Shown: in pieces, positions 26,484 to 35,800 of the stretch
How positions within the stretch are numbered: position 1 is the first letter of the stretch
How the letters are laid out: the number at the start of each line of letters is the position of its first letter
The notes under the pieces: generated by a model
What the model was told of the DNA's origin: nothing
The model's database searches: none
The model's input: the letters and a program-made list of their open reading frames with translations, nothing else
Source of the DNA: an uncultured Rhodospirillales bacterium
GTDB lineage: Bacteria; Pseudomonadota; Alphaproteobacteria; Reyranellales; Reyranellaceae
NCBI GenBank assembly: GCA_945957125.1
Contig: CAMFJT010000001.1
Location: 20,940 to 84,939, forward strand
DNA length: 64,000 nucleotides
Reading direction: 5' to 3'
Translations under genes and position numbers: made by a program

Positions 26484-26526
26484 GGGCTGCTCCGGCGTGT
26501 TCGGAGAGGAAGGGGGCTGCCTGGTG

Positions 26527-27312
26527 CTAGTAGAGATCGGGGACCGTCCGTCGCTCCGCGATCGACCGGTAGTCGTCGTATGCACGGGCCTCGAGCCGGG
26601 CCGGGAGCTTCAGGGCGGCGCGATGCACGGGCTCGTAGGGGAACTGCGAGACGATGTGCGAGATCGCGTTGAGCGTCCCGCTCCGCACGTCGTCCATATG
26701 CACGATGTGCCAGGGTGCGTGGCGGGTATCGGTGTGCTCGAACACCAGATCCCGGGCGCGCGAATGATCGTACCACCGGCGATGCAGCTCGAGGCCGCGC
26801 GGCGTGACCTGCCAGCGTCGCAGGGGATCGGCCAGACACTCCGTCATGCGTCGCTCCTCCTCCTCTGGTCCGACTTCGATCCAGAGCTTCACGAGCCTCA
26901 CGCCGGCGTCGACCAGCAGCTGCTCGGCCAGGGGGCAGGCCTTGAGGAATTGCAGGTGCTGCTCGTGGGTACACAAGCCCAAGACGAAATCGACGGTTGC
27001 CGAACGGTACCAGCTTTCTCCCAGCATAGCGATCTCCCCCGCGGCCGGGAAGTATCGGGCGAAGGGCTGCATGTGGTTCTCCGTCTCGGCCGCGTTGTCC
27101 TCGGCAGAACCGCTGGTCACGCGGAAGATGCGCGGGTCGGTGCACTGGGCGAGGGTGCGGAGGAGGTGGTCTTTGTCGCCCGAGAACCGCCCCTCCAGCA
27201 CGATCACGCCGCGCTGCCGGGAGAGCACGACCCACTCCTGCAGCCGGCAAAGCTCGAGCTGCAGCCGGTGCAACTCGGCGTCGAATGGCTTCCTCTTCGG
27301 CGGGCTGGACAT
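26527..27312 (-). CDS. PPK2-family protein with degenerate active site
   Basis: 261 residues from ATG 27312, identical in length to the canonical PPK2 at 37272. PPK2 enzymes move phosphate between polyphosphate and nucleoside phosphates. The fold is clearly PPK2 (LQEWVVLSRQRGVIVLEGR, FPAAGEI, KLWIEVGPEEEERR, RARDLVFEHTDTRHAPWHIV), but catalytic blocks are altered: Walker A EGRDAAGKGGTI became EGRFSGDKDHLL, FDRSWYNRAGVE became LGESWYRSATVD, and the arginine-rich lid ERDRSQMY became a non-basic AAETENHM. It should not hydrolyse ATP normally, so a regulatory or subunit role is inferred. An FNR box lies 67 bp upstream; downstream is fnr. Confidence 0.85.
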   Translation of the reverse strand: MSSPPKRKPFDAELHRLQLELCRLQEWVVLSRQRGVIVLEGRFSGDKDHLLRTLAQCTDPRIFRVTSGSAEDNAAETENHMQPFARYFPAAGEIAMLGESWYRSATVDFVLGLCTHEQHLQFLKACPLAEQLLVDAGVRLVKLWIEVGPEEEERRMTECLADPLRRWQVTPRGLELHRRWYDHSRARDLVFEHTDTRHAPWHIVHMDDVRSGTLNAISHIVSQFPYEPVHRAALKLPARLEARAYDDYRSIAERRTVPDLY

Positions 27313-27372
27313 CGTCGGCGGCTCTGTCGATGGCGGGACGCTCAGGGTAGCGTCCAGACGGGCTGCCCTCCC

Positions 27373-27386
27373 TTGACTTTGGTCAA
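27373..27386. promoter_or_regulatory. FNR box, TTGAC-TTTG-GTCAA
   Basis: Perfect inverted repeat of TTGAC around a 4-base spacer. Its centre is 67.5 bp from the pseudo-PPK2 start (a class II site at -41.5 would give a 26-base leader) but only about 30 bp from the Bug start, so it probably drives the minus-strand operon. Confidence 0.75.
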
Positions 27387-27409
27387 GCCATCGGAGCAGA
27401 GGATGCCGG

Positions 27410-28378
27410 ATGGGAGCTGGGCCGCGGATCACGAGGCGGGCTGTTCTGGCCGGCGCGGCGCTGCCCGCCGGCGCGCTCGCGCAGGGTTGGCCGGAGAAGC
27501 CCATCCGGCTCGTCCTCGCCGGGCCTCCGGGCGGCATCATCGATGTCGGCGCGCGGGCTGTCCTGGAAGCACTCTCCGCGGAGTTGCATCAGACGGTGGT
27601 GCTCGACCATCGCCCTGGCGCGGGCGGCATGATCGCCGCCCAGATTGCCTCGGGTGCCCCGCCCGACGGTTACACGCTCCTGCTGACGGTCTCGGAGATC
27701 TCGGCGATCCAGTTCCTCACGTCCGTGAAGTTCGACCTGCAGCGCGATCTCGTGCCGATCGCCACGATCGGGGAAGGCGCTGCGCTGGTCTGCGTTCCCG
27801 GCGGCATGGCGGTCGGCTCGTTGCACGAGTTGATCGCCTACGCGAGGAGCAATCGGGGAGCCGTGCGATACCTCAATCCCGGCAACGGCACGCGCCAGCA
27901 TCTCATCCCCGAACAGCTCAACCGGGCGTTCGGCACGGGCATGATCGCTGTCCCCTACCGCGGCCTTCCTCCCGGCATCGTCGACCTGCTCGAAGGACGG
28001 ATCGAGCTGGGCGTCGTCAGCACCGCGCTGGTCCTGTCCCATGTCGATGGCGGCGCGCTGCGCGCCATCGCCACCCTCGGCGAACGCCGGCTGAGCCGGT
28101 TGCCCGGGGTGCCGACGATCGGCGAGCAGGGTCTCGGCGAGATGAACGTTCGGTCGATCCTGACTCTGTTCGGCCCGCCCCGCCTCGCCCCTCCGATCGT
28201 CCAACGGCTCAACCTCGCCGTCGGCCGCGCGATCGCGAGCCCGGCCGCGCAGGCCTATCTCGCCGCCGCCGACATCCTGACCGAGACTTCCGATCCGGAA
28301 GACCTGCGCCGTCGGCTTGCCGAAGACCAGACGCGGTTCGCAGCCCTGCTCGAGTCGCTCGAGCTCAAGCCGGGATGA
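27410..28378 (+). CDS. Bug/TctC-type periplasmic solute-binding protein
   Basis: 322 residues. A twin-arginine-like signal (RITRRAVLAGAALPAGALAQ) precedes the mature domain. The tripartite tricarboxylate transporter receptor family is recognised by WPEKPIRLVLAGPPGG, HRPGAGGMIAAQIASGAPPDGYTLLL, PGNGTRQHLIPEQLNRAFGTGMIAVPYRG and PGVPTIGEQGL. Members bind carboxylates or small amides in the periplasm. No TctA/TctB membrane subunits are nearby, which is common for this family. The FNR box 30 bp upstream overlaps where its promoter should be, so it may be repressed or independently expressed. Confidence 0.88.
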   Translation: MGAGPRITRRAVLAGAALPAGALAQGWPEKPIRLVLAGPPGGIIDVGARAVLEALSAELHQTVVLDHRPGAGGMIAAQIASGAPPDGYTLLLTVSEISAIQFLTSVKFDLQRDLVPIATIGEGAALVCVPGGMAVGSLHELIAYARSNRGAVRYLNPGNGTRQHLIPEQLNRAFGTGMIAVPYRGLPPGIVDLLEGRIELGVVSTALVLSHVDGGALRAIATLGERRLSRLPGVPTIGEQGLGEMNVRSILTLFGPPRLAPPIVQRLNLAVGRAIASPAAQAYLAAADILTETSDPEDLRRRLAEDQTRFAALLESLELKPG

Positions 28379-28388
28379 CGGCGCCATG

Positions 28389-28402
28389 TTGACAAAAATC
28401 AA
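28389..28402. promoter_or_regulatory. FNR box, TTGAC-AAAA-ATCAA
   Basis: Full-consensus FNR dyad just after the Bug gene, centred 112 bp before the DUF2254 start. It would give a leader of about 70 bases for that gene. Confidence 0.7.
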
Positions 28403-28507
28403 GGACGCGTTCGAGGCGCCGGTTCTACAGACCGTCGCAACGAGGGAGGGCGAGCCGGTTCGCGGCGAAGCCCGTGGCGAGCGACGGACGACGATTGGCT
28501 GAAGCTC

Positions 28508-29827
28508 ATGGGCTGGTTGACACGGTACTCGCTGCGCTCCTCGATTCGATCGACTCTCTGGGTCGTTCCGGTGATCGCCTATCTGACGTCGTTCGTCGCC
28601 ATCCGGATCGTCAGTCACCTGGACGACTGGCTGCAATGGTCGTGGGCTTGGAAGGTCGAGCTGCCGACCGTCCAGATGGCGCTCGAGGGCTTCGTCGGAT
28701 CGACGATCTCCTTCATCGTCTTCGCGTTCAGCTCGCTCCTCGTCGCCATCCAGATCGCGAGCGCCCAGCTCACGCCGCGCATCATCGCGACCACGCTCCT
28801 GCGCGACAACACGCTGCGATGGATCGTGGCGTTGTTCGTCTTCACCCTGAGCTTCTCGCTGGGGGCGCTCGCGCGGACCCAGGAGAAGGTCCAGTACCTG
28901 CTCCTGACCGGATCGGTGCTGCTCAGCGGCGCCTCGACGGTCGCCTTCATCTACCTGATCGACTACGCGGCGCGGCTGTTGCGGCCGGTCAGCATCGTAT
29001 GGCGCCTGGGCGAGGAGGGGCTGAAGGTCATCGAGCAGGTCTATCCTTCGAAGATCAGCGGCGACCATGTCCCGTCGGCGCGGCGAGAGCCGTCGGGGAT
29101 CCCCGGCCGCACGATCGTCCATGAGGGCGTTTCGGCGATCATCCTGGCAGTCGACCTCGACGCGTTGCGGCTGGAGGCGGCGCGCACCGACGGCATGATC
29201 GAGTTCGGCCACCAGGTGGGAAATTTCGTTGCCGTCGGGGAACCGCTCTTCCATCTGCACGGGGGCGCGATCGCGGTCGACGACGCGCGCTTGCGCCGCG
29301 CGGTCGCCTTCGGGCCGGAGAGGACGATCGAGCAGGACGCCACCTTCTCCTTCCGCATCATCGTCGACATCGCGCTCAAGGCGTTGAGCAAGGCGATCAA
29401 CGATCCGACGACGGCCGTTCTCGCGATCGACCAGCTTCATCGCCTGCTGCGCGCCGTCGGCCGGCGGCATTTGCACGATGACGTCATTGCCGATTCGACG
29501 GGCATCGAGCGGGTCTACTTCGCCACGCCGGACTGGCGCGATTTCGTCGAGCTCTCGTGCCGTGAGATCAGGCTGTACGGCGCCGAAAACTACCAGGTCG
29601 CGCGGCGCCTGCGCGCCATGCTGGAAAATCTCGACCAGGTCCTCCCGGAAGCCCGTCGACCGGCGCTCCAGGAGGAGCTGGCGCTCCTCGACCTGACCCT
29701 GGAGCGCCTGGATATGCTGCCGCGCGATCTCGAGCTGGCGCGATTGCCCGACCTGCAGGGATTGGGCGCGCCGTTGCGGGCGAGGTCGAGATTCGTCGAA
29801 CCGCCGCCGGACCGTCGCGCGCAGTAG
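28508..29827 (+). CDS. DUF2254 family membrane protein
   Basis: 439 residues. Four hydrophobic segments lie in the first 170 residues (LWVVPVIAYLTSFVAIRIV, STISFIVFAFSSLLVAIQIASAQLTPRII, WIVALFVFTLSFSLGALA, LTGSVLLSGASTVAFIYLI), followed by a long soluble region with DIALKALSKAINDPTTAVLAIDQLHRLL, the conserved core of DUF2254. Family function is not established. It sits in the FNR-controlled island with an FNR box upstream, which suggests a role in low-oxygen membrane physiology. Between the Bug stop and its ATG only short reading frames exist. Confidence 0.85.
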   Translation: MGWLTRYSLRSSIRSTLWVVPVIAYLTSFVAIRIVSHLDDWLQWSWAWKVELPTVQMALEGFVGSTISFIVFAFSSLLVAIQIASAQLTPRIIATTLLRDNTLRWIVALFVFTLSFSLGALARTQEKVQYLLLTGSVLLSGASTVAFIYLIDYAARLLRPVSIVWRLGEEGLKVIEQVYPSKISGDHVPSARREPSGIPGRTIVHEGVSAIILAVDLDALRLEAARTDGMIEFGHQVGNFVAVGEPLFHLHGGAIAVDDARLRRAVAFGPERTIEQDATFSFRIIVDIALKALSKAINDPTTAVLAIDQLHRLLRAVGRRHLHDDVIADSTGIERVYFATPDWRDFVELSCREIRLYGAENYQVARRLRAMLENLDQVLPEARRPALQEELALLDLTLERLDMLPRDLELARLPDLQGLGAPLRARSRFVEPPPDRRAQ

Positions 29828-29857
29828 ACGTCACGCCCGCGCCCGCAACGATGGATC

Positions 29858-30970
29858 TCACGCGATGGGGAGACGTTCGCCGCGCTCGTAGATGACGTGA
29901 GCCCGGCCGACGAGCAGCGGGTCGACCGGCCCGATGCGCTTCTCGTCCTTGTGCGCATAGGGCAGGGCGTGCAGCACGTAGCGCAGGGCGTTCAACCGCG
30001 CGCGCTTCTTGCAGTTGGACTTGATGACCGTCCACGGCGCATCGACCGTGTCGGTATAGTGGAACATCGCCTCCTTCGCCTTGGTGTAGTCCTTCCATTT
30101 GTCGAGCGAGGCGAGGTCGATCGGCGACAGCTTCCATTGCTTGAGCGGATGGGACTTGCGCTCGGTGAAGCGGCGATGCTGCTCGTCGCGGCTGACCGAG
30201 AACCAGAACTTGATGAGGCGGATGCCGCTGCGTGTCAGGTTGCGCTCGAACTCGGGCGTCTGGCGCATGAATTCCCGGTATTCGTCGTCGTTGCAGAAGC
30301 CCATGACATGCTCGACGCCGGCGCGATTGTACCAGGAGCGATCGAACAGCACGATCTCGCCGGCCGTCGGCAGGGTCTGCACGTAGCGCTGGAAATACCA
30401 CTGCCCGCGCTCGATCTCGCTCGGCTTCTCCAGGGCCACCACGCGCGCGCCGCGAGGATTGAGATTCTCCATGAAGCGCTTGATCGTGCCGCCCTTGCCC
30501 GCCGCGTCGCGTCCCTCGAACAGGATCACGACCTTCTGCTGCGTCGCCTTTACCCAGGCCTGAAGCTTCAGCAGCTCGACCTGCAGGGCGTACTTCTGGC
30601 GCTCGTAGGTCTTGCGCTGCATGAGATTGCGGTAGGGATAACCTCCGTCGCGCCAACCGTCCGCGAGCTCGTCGTCGGATGCCGCCGAGTCGTCGGACGC
30701 CGCGCCGTTGCCGGTCAAAGCCTTGCGCACGGCCTTGGCGTCGTCGGGGGAGAGGCCTTCGAGGACGGCGCGCAACACCCCTGCCAGCTCCTGCGCACGG
30801 CCGGGCAGCATACCGCCGATGATGTCGCGGATCGCCTGCTCATTCACGATCTGGGCGGCTTCCACGGCCTCTCCGGCATAGGCGCGGTCGAGTGCCGTCG
30901 CGGCGAGACGCGGTGATCCGGCCTCGGTCGAGCCCGGCCGGGTTGGAGCGACAGCAGTCTGGTCCGTCAC
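29858..30970 (-). CDS. ppk2: Polyphosphate kinase 2 (PPK2), long form
   Basis: 370 residues: about 110 N-terminal residues of variable, partly helical sequence (including a Ser/Asp-rich GAASDDSAASDDELADGW stretch), then a complete PPK2 domain. Active-site blocks are intact: FEGRDAAGKGGTIKRFMENLNPRGARVVAL (Walker A), PSEIERGQWYFQRYVQ (lid) and VLFDRSWYNRAGVEHVMGF (Walker B). The DGGYPYRNLMQRKTYERQKYALQVELLKLQAW leader is typical of class I PPK2 enzymes that phosphorylate ADP or GDP from polyphosphate. It follows the CBS-BON gene on the same strand (81-bp gap), so both probably share the FNR-box promoter at 31771. It is convergent with DUF2254. Confidence 0.92.
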   Translation of the reverse strand: MTDQTAVAPTRPGSTEAGSPRLAATALDRAYAGEAVEAAQIVNEQAIRDIIGGMLPGRAQELAGVLRAVLEGLSPDDAKAVRKALTGNGAASDDSAASDDELADGWRDGGYPYRNLMQRKTYERQKYALQVELLKLQAWVKATQQKVVILFEGRDAAGKGGTIKRFMENLNPRGARVVALEKPSEIERGQWYFQRYVQTLPTAGEIVLFDRSWYNRAGVEHVMGFCNDDEYREFMRQTPEFERNLTRSGIRLIKFWFSVSRDEQHRRFTERKSHPLKQWKLSPIDLASLDKWKDYTKAKEAMFHYTDTVDAPWTVIKSNCKKRARLNALRYVLHALPYAHKDEKRIGPVDPLLVGRAHVIYERGERLPIA

Positions 30971-31051
30971 GGAAGTCTCCTTGGAGGCGCGGCATGCCAG
31001 GTGAGGATGGCCGTCGAGCGTATCATGAAGAATCCCTTCCGTGCATTCGCG

Positions 31052-31723
31052 CTAGTGGCTGGCAACATGCATGTGGCTCTGTACGCCGGTGACTCCCGGC
31101 ACGTCGCTGGCCACCCGGAGATAGGTCCTGAGCATGCCCTCGCTCGCGGCAAGCCCCCACAGATGGACCGTCCCCTGCGATGCGACGACGTCGGAGCGGG
31201 TGGCTTGCGACCAGCCGTGACGGCCCAGGGCGGCGATGACGGCATTGCGCAGCTGGCGATCCTCCTGTCGCGAGCCCGGTCGTTCCTGGAGGAATGCGTC
31301 GCGACCGATCGACAGCAGAGCGCGCAAAAGGTCGATGCGGCTGACGATGCCCACGACCGTGCCATCCCGCACGATGGGAATGCGCTTTATGCCCCGGCCG
31401 AGCATGAGGTCGGAAAGTTCCTGCAGCGTGCTGTCTTCCGACGCCGTGACGACATTCGGCGACATCACGCCCGTGACGCCGCGGGCATGAGCCGTCGCCA
31501 TCGCCTTCTCCGCATAGGCCGCGTCGACATGCTCGAGCGGGGCGACCGCGCCGGTGCTTCGGATCAGGTCGGCCTCGCTCACGATGCCGATCATGACGCC
31601 GTCGCCGTCGAGGACGGGCATGGCACTCACACGCATGTTCACCAGCAATCGCGCGGCTTCGAGGACCGTGGCGTCGGCGGCGATCGACAGCACCTCGGTC
31701 GACATCACATCCCTGGCGCGCAT
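31052..31723 (-). CDS. CBS-pair plus BON domain protein
   Basis: 223 residues. Two CBS motifs are obvious: RARDVMSTEVLSIAADATVLEAARLLVNMRVSAMPVLD and VTGVMSPNVVTASEDSTLQELSDLMLGRGIKRIPIVRDG, each ending in GIVS...DL. A C-terminal BON domain covers about 150-220 (DRQLRNAVIAALGRHGWSQATRSDVVASQGTVHLWGLAASE...ASDVPGVTGV). CBS pairs bind adenosine nucleotides and act as energy sensors; BON domains bind phospholipid or proteins. A strong AGGGGAGG ribosome site precedes the ATG. The FNR-like box at 31771 lies 54 bp upstream. Confidence 0.92.
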   Translation of the reverse strand: MRARDVMSTEVLSIAADATVLEAARLLVNMRVSAMPVLDGDGVMIGIVSEADLIRSTGAVAPLEHVDAAYAEKAMATAHARGVTGVMSPNVVTASEDSTLQELSDLMLGRGIKRIPIVRDGTVVGIVSRIDLLRALLSIGRDAFLQERPGSRQEDRQLRNAVIAALGRHGWSQATRSDVVASQGTVHLWGLAASEGMLRTYLRVASDVPGVTGVQSHMHVASH

Positions 31724-31770
31724 GGATTCCTCCCCTGGCCGTTGCTTGCAGCCCTGTCGAATGCATTGCG

Positions 31771-31784
31771 TTGAGATAAATCAA
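31771..31784. promoter_or_regulatory. FNR-like box, TTGAG-ATAA-ATCAA
   Basis: One mismatch to the TTGAT-N4-ATCAA consensus. The centre is 54.5 bp upstream of the CBS-BON start, fitting activation of the CBS-PPK2 unit. Confidence 0.65.
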
Positions 31785-31823
31785 TGCCGGCGGAACGCAT
31801 CCTCGGGAGCGTTCTCGGCGGCG

Positions 31824-32372
31824 TCATGTCTTGCCGATCTCGCGCAGCCGGGCGCGATCCAGGATGGCGGCCTCGTCGTTTCCGCCAACGTCGATCACGC
31901 CCCATTTCTCCAGCTTGCCGAAAGCACGGCTGACGGTTTCGATCGTCAGGCCGAGATAGCCGGCGATCTGGTTGCGGTTCATCATCGGCGACAGGGGCGT
32001 CTGGGCCACGTTTCGCTCGCGGAAGAGCGCGTCCATCTCGACGAGGAAATGCGCGACGCGTTCGGCCGACTTGAGTTGCCCGAGGACCACCGTGGCCTGC
32101 CCCGTGAGCTTCAAGGCCCGCGCCAGCGCCTCTCCGATCGCCGCGGCGAGCTCCGGATTGCGCGACGCGAAGGCGTCGACCTGACGACGGTTGAACGCGC
32201 AGGCTTCGAGGTCGGTCAAGGCCTGGCCCTCGAAGGAATATTCGCCGTCCTGCTCCAGGTAGCCGACGCAGTCGCCCGGCGCGCGCAGGGCGGTGCAGCG
32301 AGGTCGGGCGAGCCGCAGACGTCGCCTCCGGGCTTGAGAGCCGAAGCGGAACTCGAGTGCATATGAGAACAA
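31824..32372 (-). CDS. Truncated Crp/Fnr-family regulator
   Basis: 182 residues against about 250 in its two neighbours. Homology to them begins only at APGDCVGYLEQDGEYSFEGQALTDLEACAFNRRQ, in the middle of the sensor domain, and continues through the dimer helix to a complete HTH with the FNR E..SR pattern (IAGYLGLTIETVSRAFGKLEKWG). The preceding about 35 residues (RRRRLRLARPRC) look like out-of-frame or shadow sequence. Most of the beta-roll and all N-terminal cluster cysteines are missing. It starts with a TTG of poor quality. It is either a constitutive DNA-binding remnant or a pseudogene produced by deletion. It follows the RND operon on the same strand. Confidence 0.6.
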   Translation of the reverse strand: MFSYALEFRFGSQARRRRLRLARPRCTALRAPGDCVGYLEQDGEYSFEGQALTDLEACAFNRRQVDAFASRNPELAAAIGEALARALKLTGQATVVLGQLKSAERVAHFLVEMDALFRERNVAQTPLSPMMNRNQIAGYLGLTIETVSRAFGKLEKWGVIDVGGNDEAAILDRARLREIGKT

Positions 32373-32445
32373 TTGGTGGGAATGCGCTGCCCCGTTCAGG
32401 TTGGCCCTGGTTCCTGGGGGTGACCGGCGCCACGGAACTCGGGGC

Positions 32446-32832
32446 TTAGAGGCGAGTGAAGCTGGCCGGGCCGCTGAAGGTCGTTCCGCGAACGTACGTT
32501 CCTTTGAGGGCGTTGCCGTCCAGCATCAGGCTATAGGTCCCGCCGAGCGCTGACTCGATCGTCAGGGAGGCCCCGGAGGCGATCCCCCGATTCGTCTTGG
32601 CAGGACCGGGATCGACCTTGTCGGCGAAGGTCGAGACGAACGACTGCAGCGCGAACTCCATCCGGCCTTCGATCTGACCATCGGGCTTGATGCCCGTGAT
32701 GACGATGCGGGCGGCGCCGATGCCGGCGACCTCGCCCTGCCATTGGCCGATCAGGCCGGAAGCCGGGCTTTGCGCGCGCGCGAGGGCCGGTAGCCCCGCC
32801 AGGCCGAGAATGATGTTCCTGCGTCCGATCAT
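32446..32832 (-). CDS. Secreted hypothetical protein
   Basis: 128 residues. A signal peptide with twin arginine (MIGRRNIILGLAGLPALARA) is followed by a small beta-rich domain: IGQWQGEVAGIGAARIVITGIKPDGQIEGRME, then LGGTYSLMLDGNALKGTYVRG. Strand-rich repeats of this kind occur in small periplasmic proteins that coat lipocalin- or META-like folds, but I do not recognise a family. It lies 23 bp downstream of the RND permease gene on the same strand, so it is probably co-transcribed and may be an accessory factor. Confidence 0.65.
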   Translation of the reverse strand: MIGRRNIILGLAGLPALARAQSPASGLIGQWQGEVAGIGAARIVITGIKPDGQIEGRMEFALQSFVSTFADKVDPGPAKTNRGIASGASLTIESALGGTYSLMLDGNALKGTYVRGTTFSGPASFTRL

Positions 32833-32855
32833 CGTTCATCCCCACCGGGTTGGCG

Positions 32856-35800
32856 TCATGTCGCGGCAAGAGAAGGGGCCTGCTGATCGCTCGCCGCCCG
32901 CGCGTCCTCGCGGACCCTGAACCAGGCGACGTATAGTGCCGGCAGGAACAGCACGGTCAGCACGGTCGCGGCAACCAGGCCGCCGACCACGGCGAAGGCC
33001 ATCGGCCCCCAGAACACTTCCTCCATGATCGGGATCATGCCGAGGATGGCCGCGGCGGCCGTCAGGAGGATGGGACGCAGGCGATGCTGCGTCGCCTCGA
33101 CCACGGCGTCCCAGGAACGCCGCCCGAGCTTGCGGTAGTCCTCGATCTGCACGATCAGGATCACCGAGTTGCGAATGATCATGCCGGTCAGGGCGATGAT
33201 GCCGAGCGTCGCGACGAAGCCCATCGGGATGCCGCTCGGCAGCAGGATGGCGACGATGCCGAACAGGCCGAGCGGCGCCACGCTGATCACCAGGAAGAGC
33301 CGCTGGAAGCTCTCAAGCTGGACCATCAGCACGGTCAGCATGAGCATCACCATCAGCGGCATCACGGCGATGATCGCGGTGTTGCTCTGGGCGCTCTTCT
33401 CCACCGTGCCGCCGTCCTCGATCGACGCGCCGGGGGGCAGCGCGGCGCGCAGCCGGTCGATCTTCTCCTGCATGCGCTGGTAGACCGTCGGCGCCTGGAT
33501 GCTTCCCACCACATCGGCCTGCACGGTGATGGTCGGCAGGCGGTTGCGGCGCCAGACATATCCGTCATCGAGCGTGTACTCGATGGTCGCGACCTCGCCC
33601 AACGGCACCGTCTGACCGCCCGGAATCGGGATACGCAGCGCACGCACCGTATCGAGGCTGACCCGCTCGGTACCTTCGGCGCGGGCCAGCACGTCGACGA
33701 GATAGATCGAATCGCGGAGCTGCGTGGCGACGACGCCGTTCAGCACGGAATTGAGCGCATCCTTCAGGGCCTGGCTGCTGAGCCCGACCCGCCGGGCCTT
33801 GTCCTGGTCGACGGCGAGGCGCAACGTCTTGTTCTTCTCGGACCAGTCGAAATTGACCGTCTGGACGTCGGGCGACTCGCGCAGCAGGGCGGCGAGCTTC
33901 TCGGCGATGTCGCGCGTCTGCTCCGCCGTCTCGCTGCCCACGCGGTATTGCACCGGCCATCCCACCGGCGGCCCGAGCTCCAGCCGCTGAACGCGGCTGA
34001 CGACGTCGGGAAACTCCGCCGTCAGGGCCTTGTCGAGCCTCGCCATGACGACGTCGCGCTCCGCGAGGCCCTTTGTCACGATGACGAACTGGGCCATGAA
34101 GGCGTTGTCGAGCTGGACGTCGAGCGGCAGGTAGAAACGGATTGCGCCGCCGCCGATATAGGCCGACCACCGCACGATGTTCGGATCGTTCTCGAGCAGC
34201 TTCTGTGCCCGGTCGACCTCCTCGCGCGTGGCGTAGATCGAAGCGTTCTTGGGCAGCATCATCGTGACCAGCACTTCCGGCCGGTCCGAGGCGGGGAAGA
34301 ACTGCTTCTGCACGAACTGCGTGGCGTAGAGCGAGCCGGCGAAGATCGCCACCGTGACGACGATCGTCGTGAGCGGCCAGCGCATGCAGCCCAGCAGCGC
34401 GGCGTTGAAGCCGCGCATGCCCATGTCGCCGATCCGGCTGGACCAGCCGCCGCCGTGGGCGTGCTTCATCTCGGACGGCAGGCAGGCCACGCCGATGACC
34501 GGCGAATAGATCACCGCCACGAACCAGGAGACGACCAGCGCGATGGCCACCACCGCGAACAGCGAGAAGCAGTAGGTGCCCGTGCCGCTCTTGGCGAAGC
34601 CGATCGGCACGAAGCCCGCGATGGTGACCAGCGTTCCGGTCAGCATCGGAAAGGCTGTGTGGGTGTAGGCGTAGACGGCCGCCTTGGTCTTCTCGACGCC
34701 CTTCTCGATCTGGGAGACCATCATCTCGACCGTGATCATCGCATCGTCGACCAGCAGGCCCAGCGCGATGATCAGCGCGCCGAGGGAGATGCGCTGCAGG
34801 CTGATCCCGGCGAACTCCATCGACAGGAAGACGATCGTGAGCACCAGCGGGATGCTGGTCGCCACCACGATCCCGGCACGGAACCCGAGGCTGACGAAGC
34901 TGACGGCGAGGACGATGGCGATCGCCTCCCACAATGCCTTGGTGAAGCCGTGGATCGACTCCTCGACCACTTCCGGCTGGTCGGAGACCTGCCGCAACTC
35001 GATGCCGATCGGGAACAGCTGGATCAGCTCGTCCGCCACCCGGTGCAGGTTCTCGCCGAATTGCAGGACGTTGCCCCCGGGCCGCATCGAGATGCCGATG
35101 CCGACCGCCTGCCGTCCGTCGACCCGAAACATCTTGGCCGGCGGGTCGACATAAGTGCGCTCGACGTCGGCGATGCTCGAGAGCTTCACGAAGCGACCGT
35201 TCACGAACAGGTTCATGTCGCGCAGTGCCTGCTCGCCGGCGAGGGCGCCGGAGACCTCGACAAGGATGTTCTCCGCGCGGGTGTTGACCACGCCGGAAGG
35301 CGAAAGCGCGTTCTGGGCGGCGATGGCCTGCAGGACCTGGTCGAGCGTGAAGCCGAGCTCGGCGAGCCGCTGCGGGGAGAAATGAAGGTAGATCTTCTCC
35401 GGCTGGTCGCCGAAGATCGTTATCTTGCCGACATCGCGGACGCGCTGGAATTTCGCCCGCGCCGTCTCGGCGAAATCGCGGGCTTCGCGCAGCGTGAAGC
35501 CGTCGAACGTCAGGCCGTAGATGATGCCGAAGACATCGCCGAACTCGTCGTTGAAGGATGGCCCGTCCACGCCCTGCGGCAGGGTCTGCCGGATATCCGC
35601 GACCTTCTTGCGGACCTGGTACCAGATCTCGGGGATCGTCTTCGGATCGGTCGAATCCAGCAGGTTGACGTAGACGACAGAGACCCCGGGCTTGGTATAG
35701 CTCTTGATGTAGTCGAGCGACGGCGTCTCCTCGAGCTTCTTCTCGATCCGCTCGGTCACCTGCTGGATGGTCTCGACCGTCGTGGCGCCGGCCCAGCGGG

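Noticed and set aside
28386-28502. A short ORF (MLTKIKDAFEAP...) between Bug and DUF2254
   Set aside because: Overlaps the FNR box and has arginine-rich shadow composition; no family.
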